DNA of 64,000 nt from Bacillus_BD sp963787345 (GCA_963787345.1 CAWBCW010000026.1:496001-560000), one strand, 5' to 3'. Positions 49,090 to 58,469 are shown, counted from the first letter of the stretch. A program made the numbers and translations. The notes: generated by a model from the sequence alone, not told the origin.

Positions 49090-49268
49090 AAGCTTGCGAC
49101 AGGCACCAGAAGTCTCCTTCATCTATAAGTGGCGAGATGGATGCAAGTTTTTATTGATTCAGTGGGTGTTCAAATCCTAGCTGAATGAAGTTAAGCCTCC
49201 GGCGGATTAATTTCTCGAGTGAGCTCGAGAAAAATCCGGACGCAAATTCGACGGGCGAATTTGATCAA
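49090..49268 (+). mobile_element. Probable IS200/IS605-type right-end remnant
   Basis: 49203-49238 forms a long hairpin (CGGAT and TTTCTCGAG pairing with CTCGAGAAA and ATCCG, loop TGAG). 49243-49263 forms a second perfect stem CAAATTCG / CGAATTTG, followed at 49265 by TCAA, the type of tetranucleotide that ends IS608-like elements. Upstream, a frame ending KSPSSISGEMDASFY then stop looks like a TnpB C-terminus. No transposase gene remains. The region could still fold as a TnpB-type guide RNA scaffold. Judged from remembered element layouts, not a match. Confidence 0.5.
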
Positions 49269-49298
49269 AATAGGAAAATTCTTTTCTAGGAGATTATG

Positions 49299-49988
49299 AT
49301 GAAATACGATTGTCTGATTGTTGATGATGAAGTCGCTTTAGCGGAAACAACTTGCGAATATTTTAATATGTTTGATGTCAGTACTGCCTTTGTGACAAGT
49401 GCAACGGAGTGCGAACGTTTTTTGAAAAAGAATGAACCCTTGTTGATTCTTTTAGATATCAATCTTGGTGATGAATCAGGATTTGACTTATGCAAAAGGT
49501 TACGTAAAACGACGCAAATTCCAATTCTTTTTATTAGTGCACGCTCGAGCGATGATGATGTGCTAATTGCCTTGAACATAGGTGGGGACGATTATATTCA
49601 AAAGCCTTATACCCTTAGTGTTTTGCTTGCTAAAGTGAAAGTTGTATTAAAAAGATATAATCGTCACATGAACAATCAAAGCAACTCATTAGAGTTTGGG
49701 GATATTCAAATCGATCCAAAGCTTCATCGTGTCCGCGTAAATGATGTTGATATTCAACTAAAAACAATGGAATACAAACTTCTGTCTTATATGGTAAAAA
49801 ATAAAAATCGAATCATCACAAAAGATGAGTTGTTTCAAAATGTTTGGGGAGATTCCTTTGTCGGGGATGGGACCTTAAATGTACATATTCGGCATTTGCG
49901 AGAAAAAATTGAGATTAATCCAAAGGATCCGCAATTTATAAAAACGGTATGGGGAACAGGATATATTTTAGAGGATTCTAATCTATGA
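49299..49988 (+). CDS. OmpR/PhoB-type response regulator
   Basis: 229-230 residues. Receiver domain with acidic pocket VDDE (residues 9-12), phospho-Asp in LLDINLG (about 53) and Lys in YIQKPYT; C-terminal winged helix with TMEYKLLSYMVKNKNRIITKDEL and VHIRHLREKIE. Two adjacent ATGs (49296 and 49299) follow TAGGAG. Its stop overlaps the kinase start by 4 bases. It likely activates the ABC genes downstream, as in Bce-type modules. Confidence 0.92.
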   Translation: MKYDCLIVDDEVALAETTCEYFNMFDVSTAFVTSATECERFLKKNEPLLILLDINLGDESGFDLCKRLRKTTQIPILFISARSSDDDVLIALNIGGDDYIQKPYTLSVLLAKVKVVLKRYNRHMNNQSNSLEFGDIQIDPKLHRVRVNDVDIQLKTMEYKLLSYMVKNKNRIITKDELFQNVWGDSFVGDGTLNVHIRHLREKIEINPKDPQFIKTVWGTGYILEDSNL

Positions 49989-51250
49989 AAATAAAAGGAT
50001 TCATCGGATTGATTCTGATTATTATTAGTGCTGGGATTATTTTTTCCGTTAACGCAATAAAGAGTATGAATATGTCAGAAGTAGATCTTGTTGCGATGAA
50101 CGATGCGGTTAAGACGGTCGAAAAGAATTGGGGACAAATAAATGAAGAGATGTTTAATAGCAACGAGTTAAATCAAGGTTTTACGATTATAGATATCTCT
50201 GGAAACGTGATTTATCAAACATCAGACATTTCTTTTGTCCATTTATATGAATCCATAAAAAATAGAGATACAGTTATTGATGTGAGACAAAACAATGAAA
50301 TTGTAGGGAAACTGATCTTCCATCATGATGAGCAGAAAATGGTAGAACAAATGAAAAGTGAGCTGGTTCTATCCGTCAGTTTAATCTTTGGGTTATTGAT
50401 ATTTCTGACTATTTTTTATACCCTCTATATTCATAAAACTCTATTGCGGCCCTTTCAGAAACTACAAAATTTTGCAGCGAATGTGGCTAGAGGAAATCTG
50501 GACATCCCTTTAGATATGGATCGGAACAATACCTTCGGTGCTTTCACAGAGAGTTTTGATTTGATGCGTGAAGAACTTTATGCTGCACGTCAAAGAGAGT
50601 ATGAGTCCAACCAAAGTAAGAAAGAGCTTGTGGCTACTTTAAGTCACGATATTAAAACACCTGTCGCCTCAATTAAGGCGGTTAGCGAATTGATGCTTTT
50701 GCAAGCAAAAGAGGATAAGGTCATGAAGCAATTGAATACCATTTATTCGAAAGCTGAGCAAATTGACTTACTTATTACGGATATGTTTCACGCAACTTTA
50801 GAAGAACTTGAACAGTTAAAGATAGTTGTTAGCGAAGAATCGAGTGAAGTTCTTATTGATATGATTGAGAATGTCAATTATGATGAAAAAATTATTTGTG
50901 ATCCTATTCCACCGTGTATCATTTTGACAGATCCCGTACGTATGCAACAAGTGATCGATAATATTATAAGCAATTCATATAAATATGCGGGAACAAAAAT
51001 CATCATTCAATCACAAATCAATCAGGGCTCTCTGGAACTCCATATTTTAGACTGTGGACCGGGTATGAGTGAAGATGAATTGCCACTATTGTTCAATAAA
51101 TATTATCGAGGGAAAAATGTTGGAGGCAAGAATGGTTCAGGACTTGGCTTATATATATCGAAGTACTTCATGGAGAACATGGAGGGAGAAATTAGCTGTT
51201 ATAACAGAGAGGATGGTTTTACAGTTATCTTAAAAATCAAACTCGCTTAA
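49985..51250 (+). CDS. Sensor histidine kinase
   Basis: 421 residues. Span 1 near residues 5-25, extracellular domain of about 100 residues, span 2 near 128-148, HAMP, then H-box VATLSHDIKTPVASIKAV (His about 220), N-box QVIDNIISNSYKYAG and G-box GSGLGLYISKYFMEN. The sizeable outer domain differs from the short loop of BceS-type kinases, so it may bind its signal directly. Overlaps the regulator gene by 4 bases; two-component pair. Confidence 0.92.
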   Translation: MKIKGFIGLILIIISAGIIFSVNAIKSMNMSEVDLVAMNDAVKTVEKNWGQINEEMFNSNELNQGFTIIDISGNVIYQTSDISFVHLYESIKNRDTVIDVRQNNEIVGKLIFHHDEQKMVEQMKSELVLSVSLIFGLLIFLTIFYTLYIHKTLLRPFQKLQNFAANVARGNLDIPLDMDRNNTFGAFTESFDLMREELYAARQREYESNQSKKELVATLSHDIKTPVASIKAVSELMLLQAKEDKVMKQLNTIYSKAEQIDLLITDMFHATLEELEQLKIVVSEESSEVLIDMIENVNYDEKIICDPIPPCIILTDPVRMQQVIDNIISNSYKYAGTKIIIQSQINQGSLELHILDCGPGMSEDELPLLFNKYYRGKNVGGKNGSGLGLYISKYFMENMEGEISCYNREDGFTVILKIKLA

Positions 51251-51309
51251 GTTTAAGGAATAATTAAGAATTGTATAAAGATTTAATAAGAGTTCATTTT
51301 GTATGATAA

Positions 51310-51340
51310 GACTGTAATCTACATTTTACAGTCTTTTTTT
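51310..51340 (+). terminator. Terminator/attenuator between kinase and ABC genes
   Basis: GACTGTAA / TTACAGTC, 8-base loop, seven Ts, 60 bases after the kinase stop and 34 bases before the ABC start. Confidence 0.8.
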
Positions 51341-51373
51341 ATATGCCGACTAAAGGGAGAGTGCGAATTTATC

Positions 51374-52135
51374 ATGACAAAGACGATTATTCGAACGGAT
51401 AAGCTTTGTAAAACCTTTTCTAGCGGGGGAAATCAGCAACATGTATTAAAAAATCTTGATATCAGTTTAATAGAAGGGGATTTTACCATCATCATGGGCA
51501 GTTCAGGTTCTGGGAAATCCACCCTGCTCTACGCCGTTAGCGGGATGGATAAACCAACATTAGGTGAAATAGACTTTGCAGGGGAAAAGTTATCTAAATT
51601 AAACAATGATCAACTGGCGATATTTAGACGGAAGAATTGTGGTTTTGTATTTCAACAAATTTATCTACTAGATAATATGAGTGTGCTCGATAATGTACTG
51701 GCAAGTGGGCTTTTAGTCAATAAAAACAAGCGTGAACTCGTTAAAAGAGCAAAAGAACTGCTAACACAAGTCGGAATCAATGAAAACACCTGGTCTAAAT
51801 TTCCGACTCAGCTTTCTGGTGGTGAGGCTCAACGAGTTGGCATCATTCGAGCCTTAATTAACAGCCCCAAAATGCTCTTTGCCGATGAACCTACTGGTGC
51901 TTTAAACTCAAGCTCGGGTAATCGTGTGTTAGATGTCTTCACCAATGTAAATCGTAACGGGCAAAGCATTGTGACGGTCACACATGATATGAAAACAGCT
52001 TTGCGTGGAAATCGGATTTTATATTTGCGTGATGGTGTTATTTGTGGTGACTTGCAGTTAGGGGATTATAGTGAGAAAGAGGATGTCGAACGTTATGAAA
52101 AGCTAAAAGCTTTCCTCGAAGAAATGGGGTGGTAA
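51374..52135 (+). CDS. ABC transporter ATP-binding protein (MacB/BceA-like)
   Basis: 253 residues. Walker A GSSGSGKSTL, Q-loop FVFQQIYLLDNMSVLDNV, signature LSGGEAQRVGIIRAL, Walker B LFADEPTGAL, H-loop VTHDMKTA: the LolD/MacB/BceA type that powers FtsX-like permeases. The frame is open to 51299, but ATG 51374, after GGGAGAG, gives the normal N-terminus. Followed one base later by the permease GTG. Probably confers response to cell-envelope-active peptides. Confidence 0.92.
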   Translation: MTKTIIRTDKLCKTFSSGGNQQHVLKNLDISLIEGDFTIIMGSSGSGKSTLLYAVSGMDKPTLGEIDFAGEKLSKLNNDQLAIFRRKNCGFVFQQIYLLDNMSVLDNVLASGLLVNKNKRELVKRAKELLTQVGINENTWSKFPTQLSGGEAQRVGIIRALINSPKMLFADEPTGALNSSSGNRVLDVFTNVNRNGQSIVTVTHDMKTALRGNRILYLRDGVICGDLQLGDYSEKEDVERYEKLKAFLEEMGW

Positions 52136-52136
52136 A

Positions 52137-54479
52137 GTGAAGGTGTTGAATCTAGCAATGGCAAATATTAGAAAAGGCAAATCAGCAACGGTTTCTTTGT
52201 TTATCTTTATTCTCATTGCAGCATTGCTGCTTAACATCGGTCTTATGGTGATTACGCAAATAAATGCCTTTTATGATCATCAAGTTGAAAGATTGCATGA
52301 CCCCCATGTAACAGTTGTAATGGATCGGGCTAGTTATGATCCAACTTATGAGGAATTTATGAAGACTTATCCCGGAGTAAAAGAGATAGAAATAGAAGAG
52401 CTAGTCGCTTTGGACATGGCTAAATTTGACTATGGGGATAGTGAATTAACTTCTGGTGTTCTTCTGTTTAATGCGGATCGCCAACGCACCATTGGACCGT
52501 CACATTTTGTTGAAAAAATAACTACATCAAGTAATCGTGATATTTTTTTACCGTACAGTTTCAAAAATAAGGGAGGTTATCAATTAGGAGATCCCTTTAC
52601 GCTCACCTATCAAAGTAACGAGTATGAGTATCAAATTGCTGGATTTTTTGAAACAACGACGATGGGTACGACGAACCTCGGAGTGATAAAATTTCTGTTA
52701 TCGGAACCTGCCTATCAAACAGTAGCGTCTGAACTGGATCATCAATCAGAAGGTGTACTCCTATCAGCAGTGATGGAAGACCAAACACAATCCCCGACGT
52801 TACAAAATGACCTTGTTCAGAAAATTAAGCAATCATTAGCAGGGGAAAACGCTTATGTTTGGGGATTAGATGCTGAATTGGTGAAAAGTATTAGCGCAAT
52901 GACCGTTAACATAGCTGCAACCCTATTAGTCGCTTTTGCAGCTATTATAGTATTTGTTTCCCTCATTGTCATTCGATTCCGTGTTTTGAATAGCATTGAA
53001 GATGGGATGACGAATATCGGAGCACTTAAAGCGATTGGCTATACAAGTGGACAAATTCTATCATCCATCCTTCTTCAATTTATCCTCATTGCTTTTTGTT
53101 CAAGTGTTGCAGGGATTGCTTTGTCCTATGTACTTATGCCTATCATCGGAAGTATTATCACAACTTTAACTGGATTAATTTGGACTCAAAGTCTTGATCT
53201 CACTATAAATTTAGTCAGTATTCTCCTTGTCGTTCTTTGTATTGTCATCGTTACATTACTATCTGGTCTCCGTGTTCAAAAAATTTTGCCTGTAGCTGCA
53301 CTGCGAGGCGGTATTCAAACGCATAGTTTTAGAAAAAATTACTTTCCTTTGGAAAAGGGAAAAGGTGGGCTTCATTTCTTGCTTGCGATGAAATCGATGG
53401 TGGCAAACGCTAAGCAAAATCTGATGATTCTGTTCATTATCATTGCCTTAACTTTTGCCTCAATTTTTTCAGTTGTGCTGTATTATAATATTGCGGCTGA
53501 TAAAACTGCTTTTGTGAACTTATTCGGTGATGAACCAGCAAATGTGATGGCCATTGTTCAATCCGATCTAGATACAAAAGACTTATTGAGCGACCTTGAA
53601 CAATTGAATTATGTACGAAAAGTCAATCTATTCGACAGGGCTGAGATGAATGTTGATGGTCAAAGGGTATTTACAAGTATTACGGACCATTATCATCAGC
53701 TAGAGAATAATATTGTCTATGAAGGACGTCAGCCAAAACATGAAAATGAAATATCGATTTCTTGGGTTGTATCAGATCAAATTAATAAAGGAATTGGTGA
53801 TACGGTTGAAGTGGAATACGGGGCTGAAACCGCCACTTTTATTGTGACGGGACTAAGTCAAGCAATTGGGAATTTAGGCCAAGTATCTGCATTAACATTG
53901 GAAGGGGTCCAGCAATTACAGTCGGATTATAAAGGGTACGTTCTTTATGTCTATCTAGATGGGATATCCAACAAAGACTTTATCAAAAAGGTTAAAGAGC
54001 AATACGGAGATCGGATCATGGAAATGTTAGATATTGACGAAAATATCGAGAGCCAAACAGGTATGTATATAGAAGCGGTATTTGCGGTTATGCTGATGGT
54101 TCTAGTCATTACAGTTCTTGTTGTTGGCCTGATTTTGTATTTAGTAATCAAGACGATGATCATTAAACGTAAACAAGAGTTCGGTGTTATGAAAGCAATC
54201 GGGTATTCAACGATCCAACTGATGCACCAAATTTCCATTAGTTTTCTCCCTGTTATCTTTACAGGTGTTGTCATTGGTGGTCTACTAGGCTACTTTTTAA
54301 CAAATCCGATGCTTTCGGTATTACTTTCAGTCGCAGGAGTTAAACGTTTAGATTTTATTATTCAATTTCCGATGATTCTTATGATTTGCATAGGTATCTT
54401 TCTTCTAGCTTACGTTATTTCTATTGTTGTATCTAGAAAAATAAAGAGAATTTCTGCTTACGGTTTAATGACAGAATAG
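52137..54479 (+). CDS. FtsX-like ABC permease, 780 aa
   Basis: Long permease with two FtsX domains: span 1 near residues 18-38, a ~220-residue outer domain, spans near 265-385, then span near 432-452, a second outer domain of ~180 residues and four-span end (about 650-770). NIGALKAIGYTSGQIL and FGVMKAIGYSTIQLM are the paired coupling motifs. Resembles mechanotransmission/MacB-type systems more than BceB, which has a single large loop. Start GTG 52137 follows the ATPase stop directly. Ends in a dispersed repeat copy. Confidence 0.9.
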   Translation: MKVLNLAMANIRKGKSATVSLFIFILIAALLLNIGLMVITQINAFYDHQVERLHDPHVTVVMDRASYDPTYEEFMKTYPGVKEIEIEELVALDMAKFDYGDSELTSGVLLFNADRQRTIGPSHFVEKITTSSNRDIFLPYSFKNKGGYQLGDPFTLTYQSNEYEYQIAGFFETTTMGTTNLGVIKFLLSEPAYQTVASELDHQSEGVLLSAVMEDQTQSPTLQNDLVQKIKQSLAGENAYVWGLDAELVKSISAMTVNIAATLLVAFAAIIVFVSLIVIRFRVLNSIEDGMTNIGALKAIGYTSGQILSSILLQFILIAFCSSVAGIALSYVLMPIIGSIITTLTGLIWTQSLDLTINLVSILLVVLCIVIVTLLSGLRVQKILPVAALRGGIQTHSFRKNYFPLEKGKGGLHFLLAMKSMVANAKQNLMILFIIIALTFASIFSVVLYYNIAADKTAFVNLFGDEPANVMAIVQSDLDTKDLLSDLEQLNYVRKVNLFDRAEMNVDGQRVFTSITDHYHQLENNIVYEGRQPKHENEISISWVVSDQINKGIGDTVEVEYGAETATFIVTGLSQAIGNLGQVSALTLEGVQQLQSDYKGYVLYVYLDGISNKDFIKKVKEQYGDRIMEMLDIDENIESQTGMYIEAVFAVMLMVLVITVLVVGLILYLVIKTMIIKRKQEFGVMKAIGYSTIQLMHQISISFLPVIFTGVVIGGLLGYFLTNPMLSVLLSVAGVKRLDFIIQFPMILMICIGIFLLAYVISIVVSRKIKRISAYGLMTE

Positions 54480-54488
54480 AATATGGAA

Positions 54489-54550
54489 AATGGGTCAGTC
54501 TCCCATTCTGCTGCAGTATGAATACAGCGGAATGAAGGGCTGACCTTTTG
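54489..54550 (+). repeat. Dispersed palindromic repeat
   Basis: GGGTCAGTCTCCCATTC, loop TGCTGCAGTATGAATACAGC, then GAATGAAGGGCTGACC and T-run, 9 bases after the permease stop. Confidence 0.85.
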
Positions 54551-54658
54551 TTTTAAACTAAAATGATAAGAAAATAATTAAAAACAATAATTTTTTATTG
54601 AAAAACGATAAGTATTATATTAAAATCTAATTGAGGTATAAATAGAGAGGCACTTTTT

Positions 54659-54802
54659 ATGAGACATGGATTAATACTCTTTTTAAAGGTAGCGGTTATT
54701 CTTACGGGAATTCCGGTTCTTGCATTAGGTATATTTGCAATTCCTAAGATTGTTAGAAATGTAGCCATGAAATCAGGAATAATGAGTATGAACATGGATT
54801 AG
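54659..54802 (+). pseudogene. N-terminal fragment of DUF2975-like protein
   Basis: 47-codon frame. LILFLKVAVILTGIPVLALG then IFAIPKIVRNVA is the first-span signature of the DUF2975 (YoaS-like) membrane proteins, which run to about 160 residues with four spans. Here it stops at MSMNMD with no further spans in any frame. GAGAGG precedes the ATG. Probably a remnant, though a one-span peptide could still be made. Confidence 0.5.
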
Positions 54803-54953
54803 GGGAATTGACAGAACCAGACCATTCTTCCGTATTAATAAACCCTATAACTGCTAAAAATGGTTAGCGATAATTTTTTTAGAGGATGTAGGAATTTGAT
54901 TAAGTTTATTCTTATTTATATTTTAAAATTGTATACAAATTAAGGTGAGCAAT

Positions 54954-55526
54954 ATGATTAGAGATAAAAAGATTTATATTCTTTTAACTGATACAGGAAC
55001 AGTATTGACAAGCATGATTAAATTTTATACTAATAAACCCCATAATCATGCCTCAATTTCCTTTGATGCTAAATTAATAGAGGTATATAGTTTTGGAAGA
55101 AAAAAGGTGAAAAATCCTTTTATTGGCGGATTCGTTAAAGAAGATATTCATTCCACCTTTTTTAAACAGGCGGATTGCGCCATCTATTCTTTAACGATAT
55201 CAACTAATGAATATAACGAGATGTATCAATATATCCAAGAAATAGCTTCCAAAAAGGATCATTATCGATACAATTTTATTGGATTATTGGGAGTACTAAT
55301 CAAAAAGCCAATAAAAAGAAAAAGTGCCTTTTTTTGTTCCCAGTTTGTGGCATCTGTTTTAAAAGAAAGTAAAATCATTAATTTTGAAGAAAGAGATCTT
55401 TCTTTAGTTAAACCAAGTGATTTGCCTTCTTTAGCAAACTTTCAATTAGTTTTTAGAGGTAAATTAGAAGACTATATAAATAAAGACATGATGAAAATCC
55501 CGTGTCCTTTATATAATTTAGTTTAA
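54954..55526 (+). CDS. YiiX/YebB-like NlpC/P60 cysteine hydrolase
   Basis: 190 residues of permuted papain-like fold. His in NKPHNHASISF (about residue 28) and Cys in SAFFCSQFVASVL (about 130) are the catalytic pair, in the His-then-Cys order of this subfamily. Cleaves an amide or thioester, perhaps in lipids or peptides. No signal peptide. AAGGTGAG precedes ATG 54954; the upstream GTG lies inside that site. Confidence 0.8.
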   Translation: MIRDKKIYILLTDTGTVLTSMIKFYTNKPHNHASISFDAKLIEVYSFGRKKVKNPFIGGFVKEDIHSTFFKQADCAIYSLTISTNEYNEMYQYIQEIASKKDHYRYNFIGLLGVLIKKPIKRKSAFFCSQFVASVLKESKIINFEERDLSLVKPSDLPSLANFQLVFRGKLEDYINKDMMKIPCPLYNLV

Positions 55527-55700
55527 TGTGGATCTATGTAATTGTATTTTACTAGATTATGAATTGTTGAAAAAATATATATTCAAATGTGTATCGATTG
55601 ACATCGATTAGCAGGGATCTAAATTTAAGAAAGATCTTTAGCATTCCAGAAATTAAAAAATGATAGAAAAAAATTAAAAAACTGAAAGGGATGGAGCTTG

Positions 55701-56549
55701 ATGAAAACAAAAACAAAACGTTTACTTATTTCAGGAGTTGCAGCAGCAGCCATTTTTAGCTCACTTGTGATCCCTCAAGTTCAAGCGGGGGCAAGTCAAT
55801 TTTTATCATTATTTCGTGTGGATCAACTTGAAATGGTCAAGTTGACACAAAGTGATATAAGTGAGATTGAAAATTGGATTCATGAAAATCAAGAGGGAGC
55901 TTTGGACCTTAAGGGAATTGGAAAGTTAGAAAAGTCAAAAGCGATAGGAGAGCCAATATACTTTGAAACAGCTGAATCGGCTGAGTCAGCTGGTTATCCA
56001 GTACCTAGAATAGCGGAATTTGATGTGATAGGAGTTCATGTGACTCCAGCATCAAACTTAACGTTTACCCTAAATGTTGAGAAGGCGAATCAACTTTTAA
56101 CTCAATTAGGTTCTGAACATCAATTTGAGGCATCGTTAGATGGAAAGTCATTTTCTGTATCAACATTTGAAGCTATGAAAACAGATTACAAGCTAAAAGA
56201 TCAACGCATCTCTTATACGCGTACAAAATCGCCAGAAATCAATGTTCCAGAAGGAGTGTCTGTTGAGCAATTAAGAGCTACGTTGATTTCTCTTCCTTTT
56301 ATACCTGAAAATGTGAAGACTCAGCTTGCAAGTATTGATAAGCTTGAAACAACATTGCCAATTCCGATTGTTGAAACGGAAGGATCTCAGGTGAGTGAGG
56401 TAGGAGTAGATGGAGCTCAAGGATTTGTAGTAGAAAGTGAACAGGAATCATTAATCGTTTGGCAGGAAAATGGTGAAATTCACATCATTGTTTTTGAAGG
56501 TGTGATGAGCCCAGATGAATTAACTCAATTAGCTGCGAAAATTAATTAG
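55701..56549 (+). CDS. Exported protein with DUF4367-like features
   Basis: About 282 residues. Signal peptide KTKTKRLLISGVAAAAIFSS then VIPQVQAGA (cleavage after about residue 30). The mature part is acidic with beta-rich repeats (FDVIGVHVTPASNLTFTLNV, ESLIVWQENGEIHIIVFEG). Resembles the outer domain of DUF4367 anti-sigma-like proteins, here as a secreted form. GGGATGGAG precedes ATG 55701. First of a three-gene set with an ABC ATPase and permease, to which it may supply ligand or signal. Confidence 0.65.
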   Translation: MKTKTKRLLISGVAAAAIFSSLVIPQVQAGASQFLSLFRVDQLEMVKLTQSDISEIENWIHENQEGALDLKGIGKLEKSKAIGEPIYFETAESAESAGYPVPRIAEFDVIGVHVTPASNLTFTLNVEKANQLLTQLGSEHQFEASLDGKSFSVSTFEAMKTDYKLKDQRISYTRTKSPEINVPEGVSVEQLRATLISLPFIPENVKTQLASIDKLETTLPIPIVETEGSQVSEVGVDGAQGFVVESEQESLIVWQENGEIHIIVFEGVMSPDELTQLAAKIN

Positions 56550-56608
56550 AATGAATGGTTCAGAGCGATCTCGTCGTGCTCTGAATTTTTCGTAATAGGG
56601 GGAAGATG

Positions 56609-57544
56609 ATGGACGTTATTCAGACGAATTCTTTAACGAAAACATATAATGGAAAAGGTGGAATTTCAGATGTGACGTTATCAGTTGGTGAGGGAATTGT
56701 ATATGGTTTTTTAGGACCTAATGGTTCTGGAAAAAGCACATTTGTCCGTACACTTCTTGGATTATTACAACCAACAAGTGGAGAAGGTTATATCCTCGGA
56801 GAACCGGTTGGAACAACAAAGTCACGGGAACAAGTAGGGTATCTACCGGAGTTATTTCGCTACCCAGATTGGTTAACAGGCAAGCAATTGTTAGAAAGTC
56901 ATGCCGCATTATGTAGGATACCCGTTCGGCAGCGAAAAAAACGAATTGAAGAAGTAATAGAGTTAGTAGGAATGACTGGAAGAGAAAATGGACGGATTAG
57001 TGGATTTTCTAAGGGAATGTCCCAACGAATTGGTCTTGCTTGTGCTATTTTAAATGATCCTAAGGTGGTCTTTCTAGATGAGCCCACTTCTGCACTTGAT
57101 CCAATTGGGCGCAAAGATGTACGAGATCTCATGCTTTATCTTCGAGATCAGGGAAAAACCGTTTTTTTAAATAGTCATTTGCTATACGAAGTAGAGTCTG
57201 TGTGTGATTATGTGTCGATTGTTCATCAAGGTGAAATGATTGTACAGGGGCCATGGCGAGAATTAATGGTGACTGAAGCACAAGTGGAAATTGTAACAGA
57301 TCAGCCTATCGATGTGCATTTGCCCTCGTTTGTAACACATTGTCAAAAAGAAAAAGAGGAAGAAGGACGTACAAGATGGGGGATCCAACTTGAGAACGAA
57401 TCCGATATACCAAGAATCATTCGTGATTTATCATCAAATAATGTTGCGATCTTTGAAGTTAAACCGATCATCCCTCATTTAGAAGATGTTTTTATGTATT
57501 GGGTGACCCAGAAAAGGGAGAATGCTTATGTGGACAATCAGTAA
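56609..57544 (+). CDS. ABC transporter ATP-binding protein
   Basis: 311 residues. Walker A GPNGSGKST, signature FSKGMSQRIGLACAIL, Walker B VVFLDEPTSALDP, H-loop LNSHLLYE. C-terminal ~80 residues form a regulatory tail. AGGGGGA precedes ATG 56606/56609. The permease gene starts inside its end (57528), so the two are coupled. Exporter of unknown substrate; the exported protein gene just upstream is probably co-transcribed. Confidence 0.9.
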   Translation: MDVIQTNSLTKTYNGKGGISDVTLSVGEGIVYGFLGPNGSGKSTFVRTLLGLLQPTSGEGYILGEPVGTTKSREQVGYLPELFRYPDWLTGKQLLESHAALCRIPVRQRKKRIEEVIELVGMTGRENGRISGFSKGMSQRIGLACAILNDPKVVFLDEPTSALDPIGRKDVRDLMLYLRDQGKTVFLNSHLLYEVESVCDYVSIVHQGEMIVQGPWRELMVTEAQVEIVTDQPIDVHLPSFVTHCQKEKEEEGRTRWGIQLENESDIPRIIRDLSSNNVAIFEVKPIIPHLEDVFMYWVTQKRENAYVDNQ

Positions 57545-58403
57545 ATTAACCTTTAAAGAAATCATATCGAAGCGCATCTTTTTATTTACAATCATTATGA
57601 CGCTCGCTTTTCTGGCGCTTTATGGAACGGCTATTTATTTTGCTGGAAAGGAGACACCAGGAGGAGCTGGGGCTAATCCTATTCAAGGTACAGAAGCCAT
57701 TTTATTGCAACAGTTTGTTTCAACGCAACTTTTAGGAGTCGGCTTATACTTTTCATCCTTTATTACAGCCTTGCTTGCGATATTGTCTAGTGTAAGCTCG
57801 ATTTCAGCCGAGGTGTCAAGCCATCAAATTGATACATGGTTAATGCGCCCAATTTCGAGAGCCCAATTTGTGTTAGGAAAATTTGTCGGACTAGCCCTTC
57901 TCATGATCTCTTATGCGGTCTGTCTATTTCTTAGTGTCATTCTTCTTCATCAAGGGGTTGGCGCAGAATGGATGGCATTAGATATCAAACCAATACAACT
58001 GATGAAAGCTGTAAGTGTGTTTGCGATTCAACCGTTTGTCTTAATTGCGTTTGGATTATTATTAAGCACACGAATGTCAACATTAAATGCGGGAATTGTT
58101 TCAATTGTTCTGTATGGTGCGGCCTTTATTGGCGGCTTTATTGAACAATTTGGGGCGGTAGCAGAGAAAGTAACTCTAGTGAATATCGGGATTATCACGA
58201 GTCTTACTTTTCCAGTTGATTCCATGTATCGTAAAATGACCATTTTATTATTTGATGCGACGGATAATCCATTGTCAATAGCACAGGGAGGGATGTTCAC
58301 AAGTGTCACCAATCCTAGTAATACAATGATTTGGTATGCTGTGCTATATGGGGTAATTGCGGTACTCTTATCCATCTATAGCTTCAAAAAACGTGATGTG
58401 TAA
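57528..58403 (+). CDS. ABC-2 type permease
   Basis: 291 residues with about six spans. N-terminal WTISKLTFKEIISKRIFLFT and SSHQIDTWLMRPISRAQFVLGKF are standard for ABC-2 permeases of the NosY/bacitracin type. GGGAGA overlaps the first ATG (57522), so ATG 57528, 7 bases later, is used. Overlaps the ATPase gene by 17 bases. A dispersed repeat copy follows the stop. Confidence 0.88.
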   Translation: MWTISKLTFKEIISKRIFLFTIIMTLAFLALYGTAIYFAGKETPGGAGANPIQGTEAILLQQFVSTQLLGVGLYFSSFITALLAILSSVSSISAEVSSHQIDTWLMRPISRAQFVLGKFVGLALLMISYAVCLFLSVILLHQGVGAEWMALDIKPIQLMKAVSVFAIQPFVLIAFGLLLSTRMSTLNAGIVSIVLYGAAFIGGFIEQFGAVAEKVTLVNIGIITSLTFPVDSMYRKMTILLFDATDNPLSIAQGGMFTSVTNPSNTMIWYAVLYGVIAVLLSIYSFKKRDV

Positions 58404-58410
58404 ATCTGTA

Positions 58411-58469
58411 AAAAGGAGATCCTCAAGTCTGCTAAAGGACTAAACGCAGCGGGAGGACACCTTATTTTT
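58411..58469 (+). repeat. Dispersed palindromic repeat
   Basis: AAGGAGATCCTCAAG, loop TCTGCTAAAGGACTAAACGC, then GGGAGGACACCTT; arms pair imperfectly. Confidence 0.75.

Larger units (their letters stand above)
48776..49295. other. Intergenic region with repeat copy and IS-like end
   Basis: 520 bases. It holds a dispersed repeat (48915-48969) and the probable IS200/IS605 right end (49090-49268), followed by the two-component operon. Confidence 0.5.

Noticed and set aside
3492..58469. Dispersed palindromes as a CRISPR array
   Set aside because: Copies are kilobases apart, variable and palindromic; there are no regular spacers and no cas genes.
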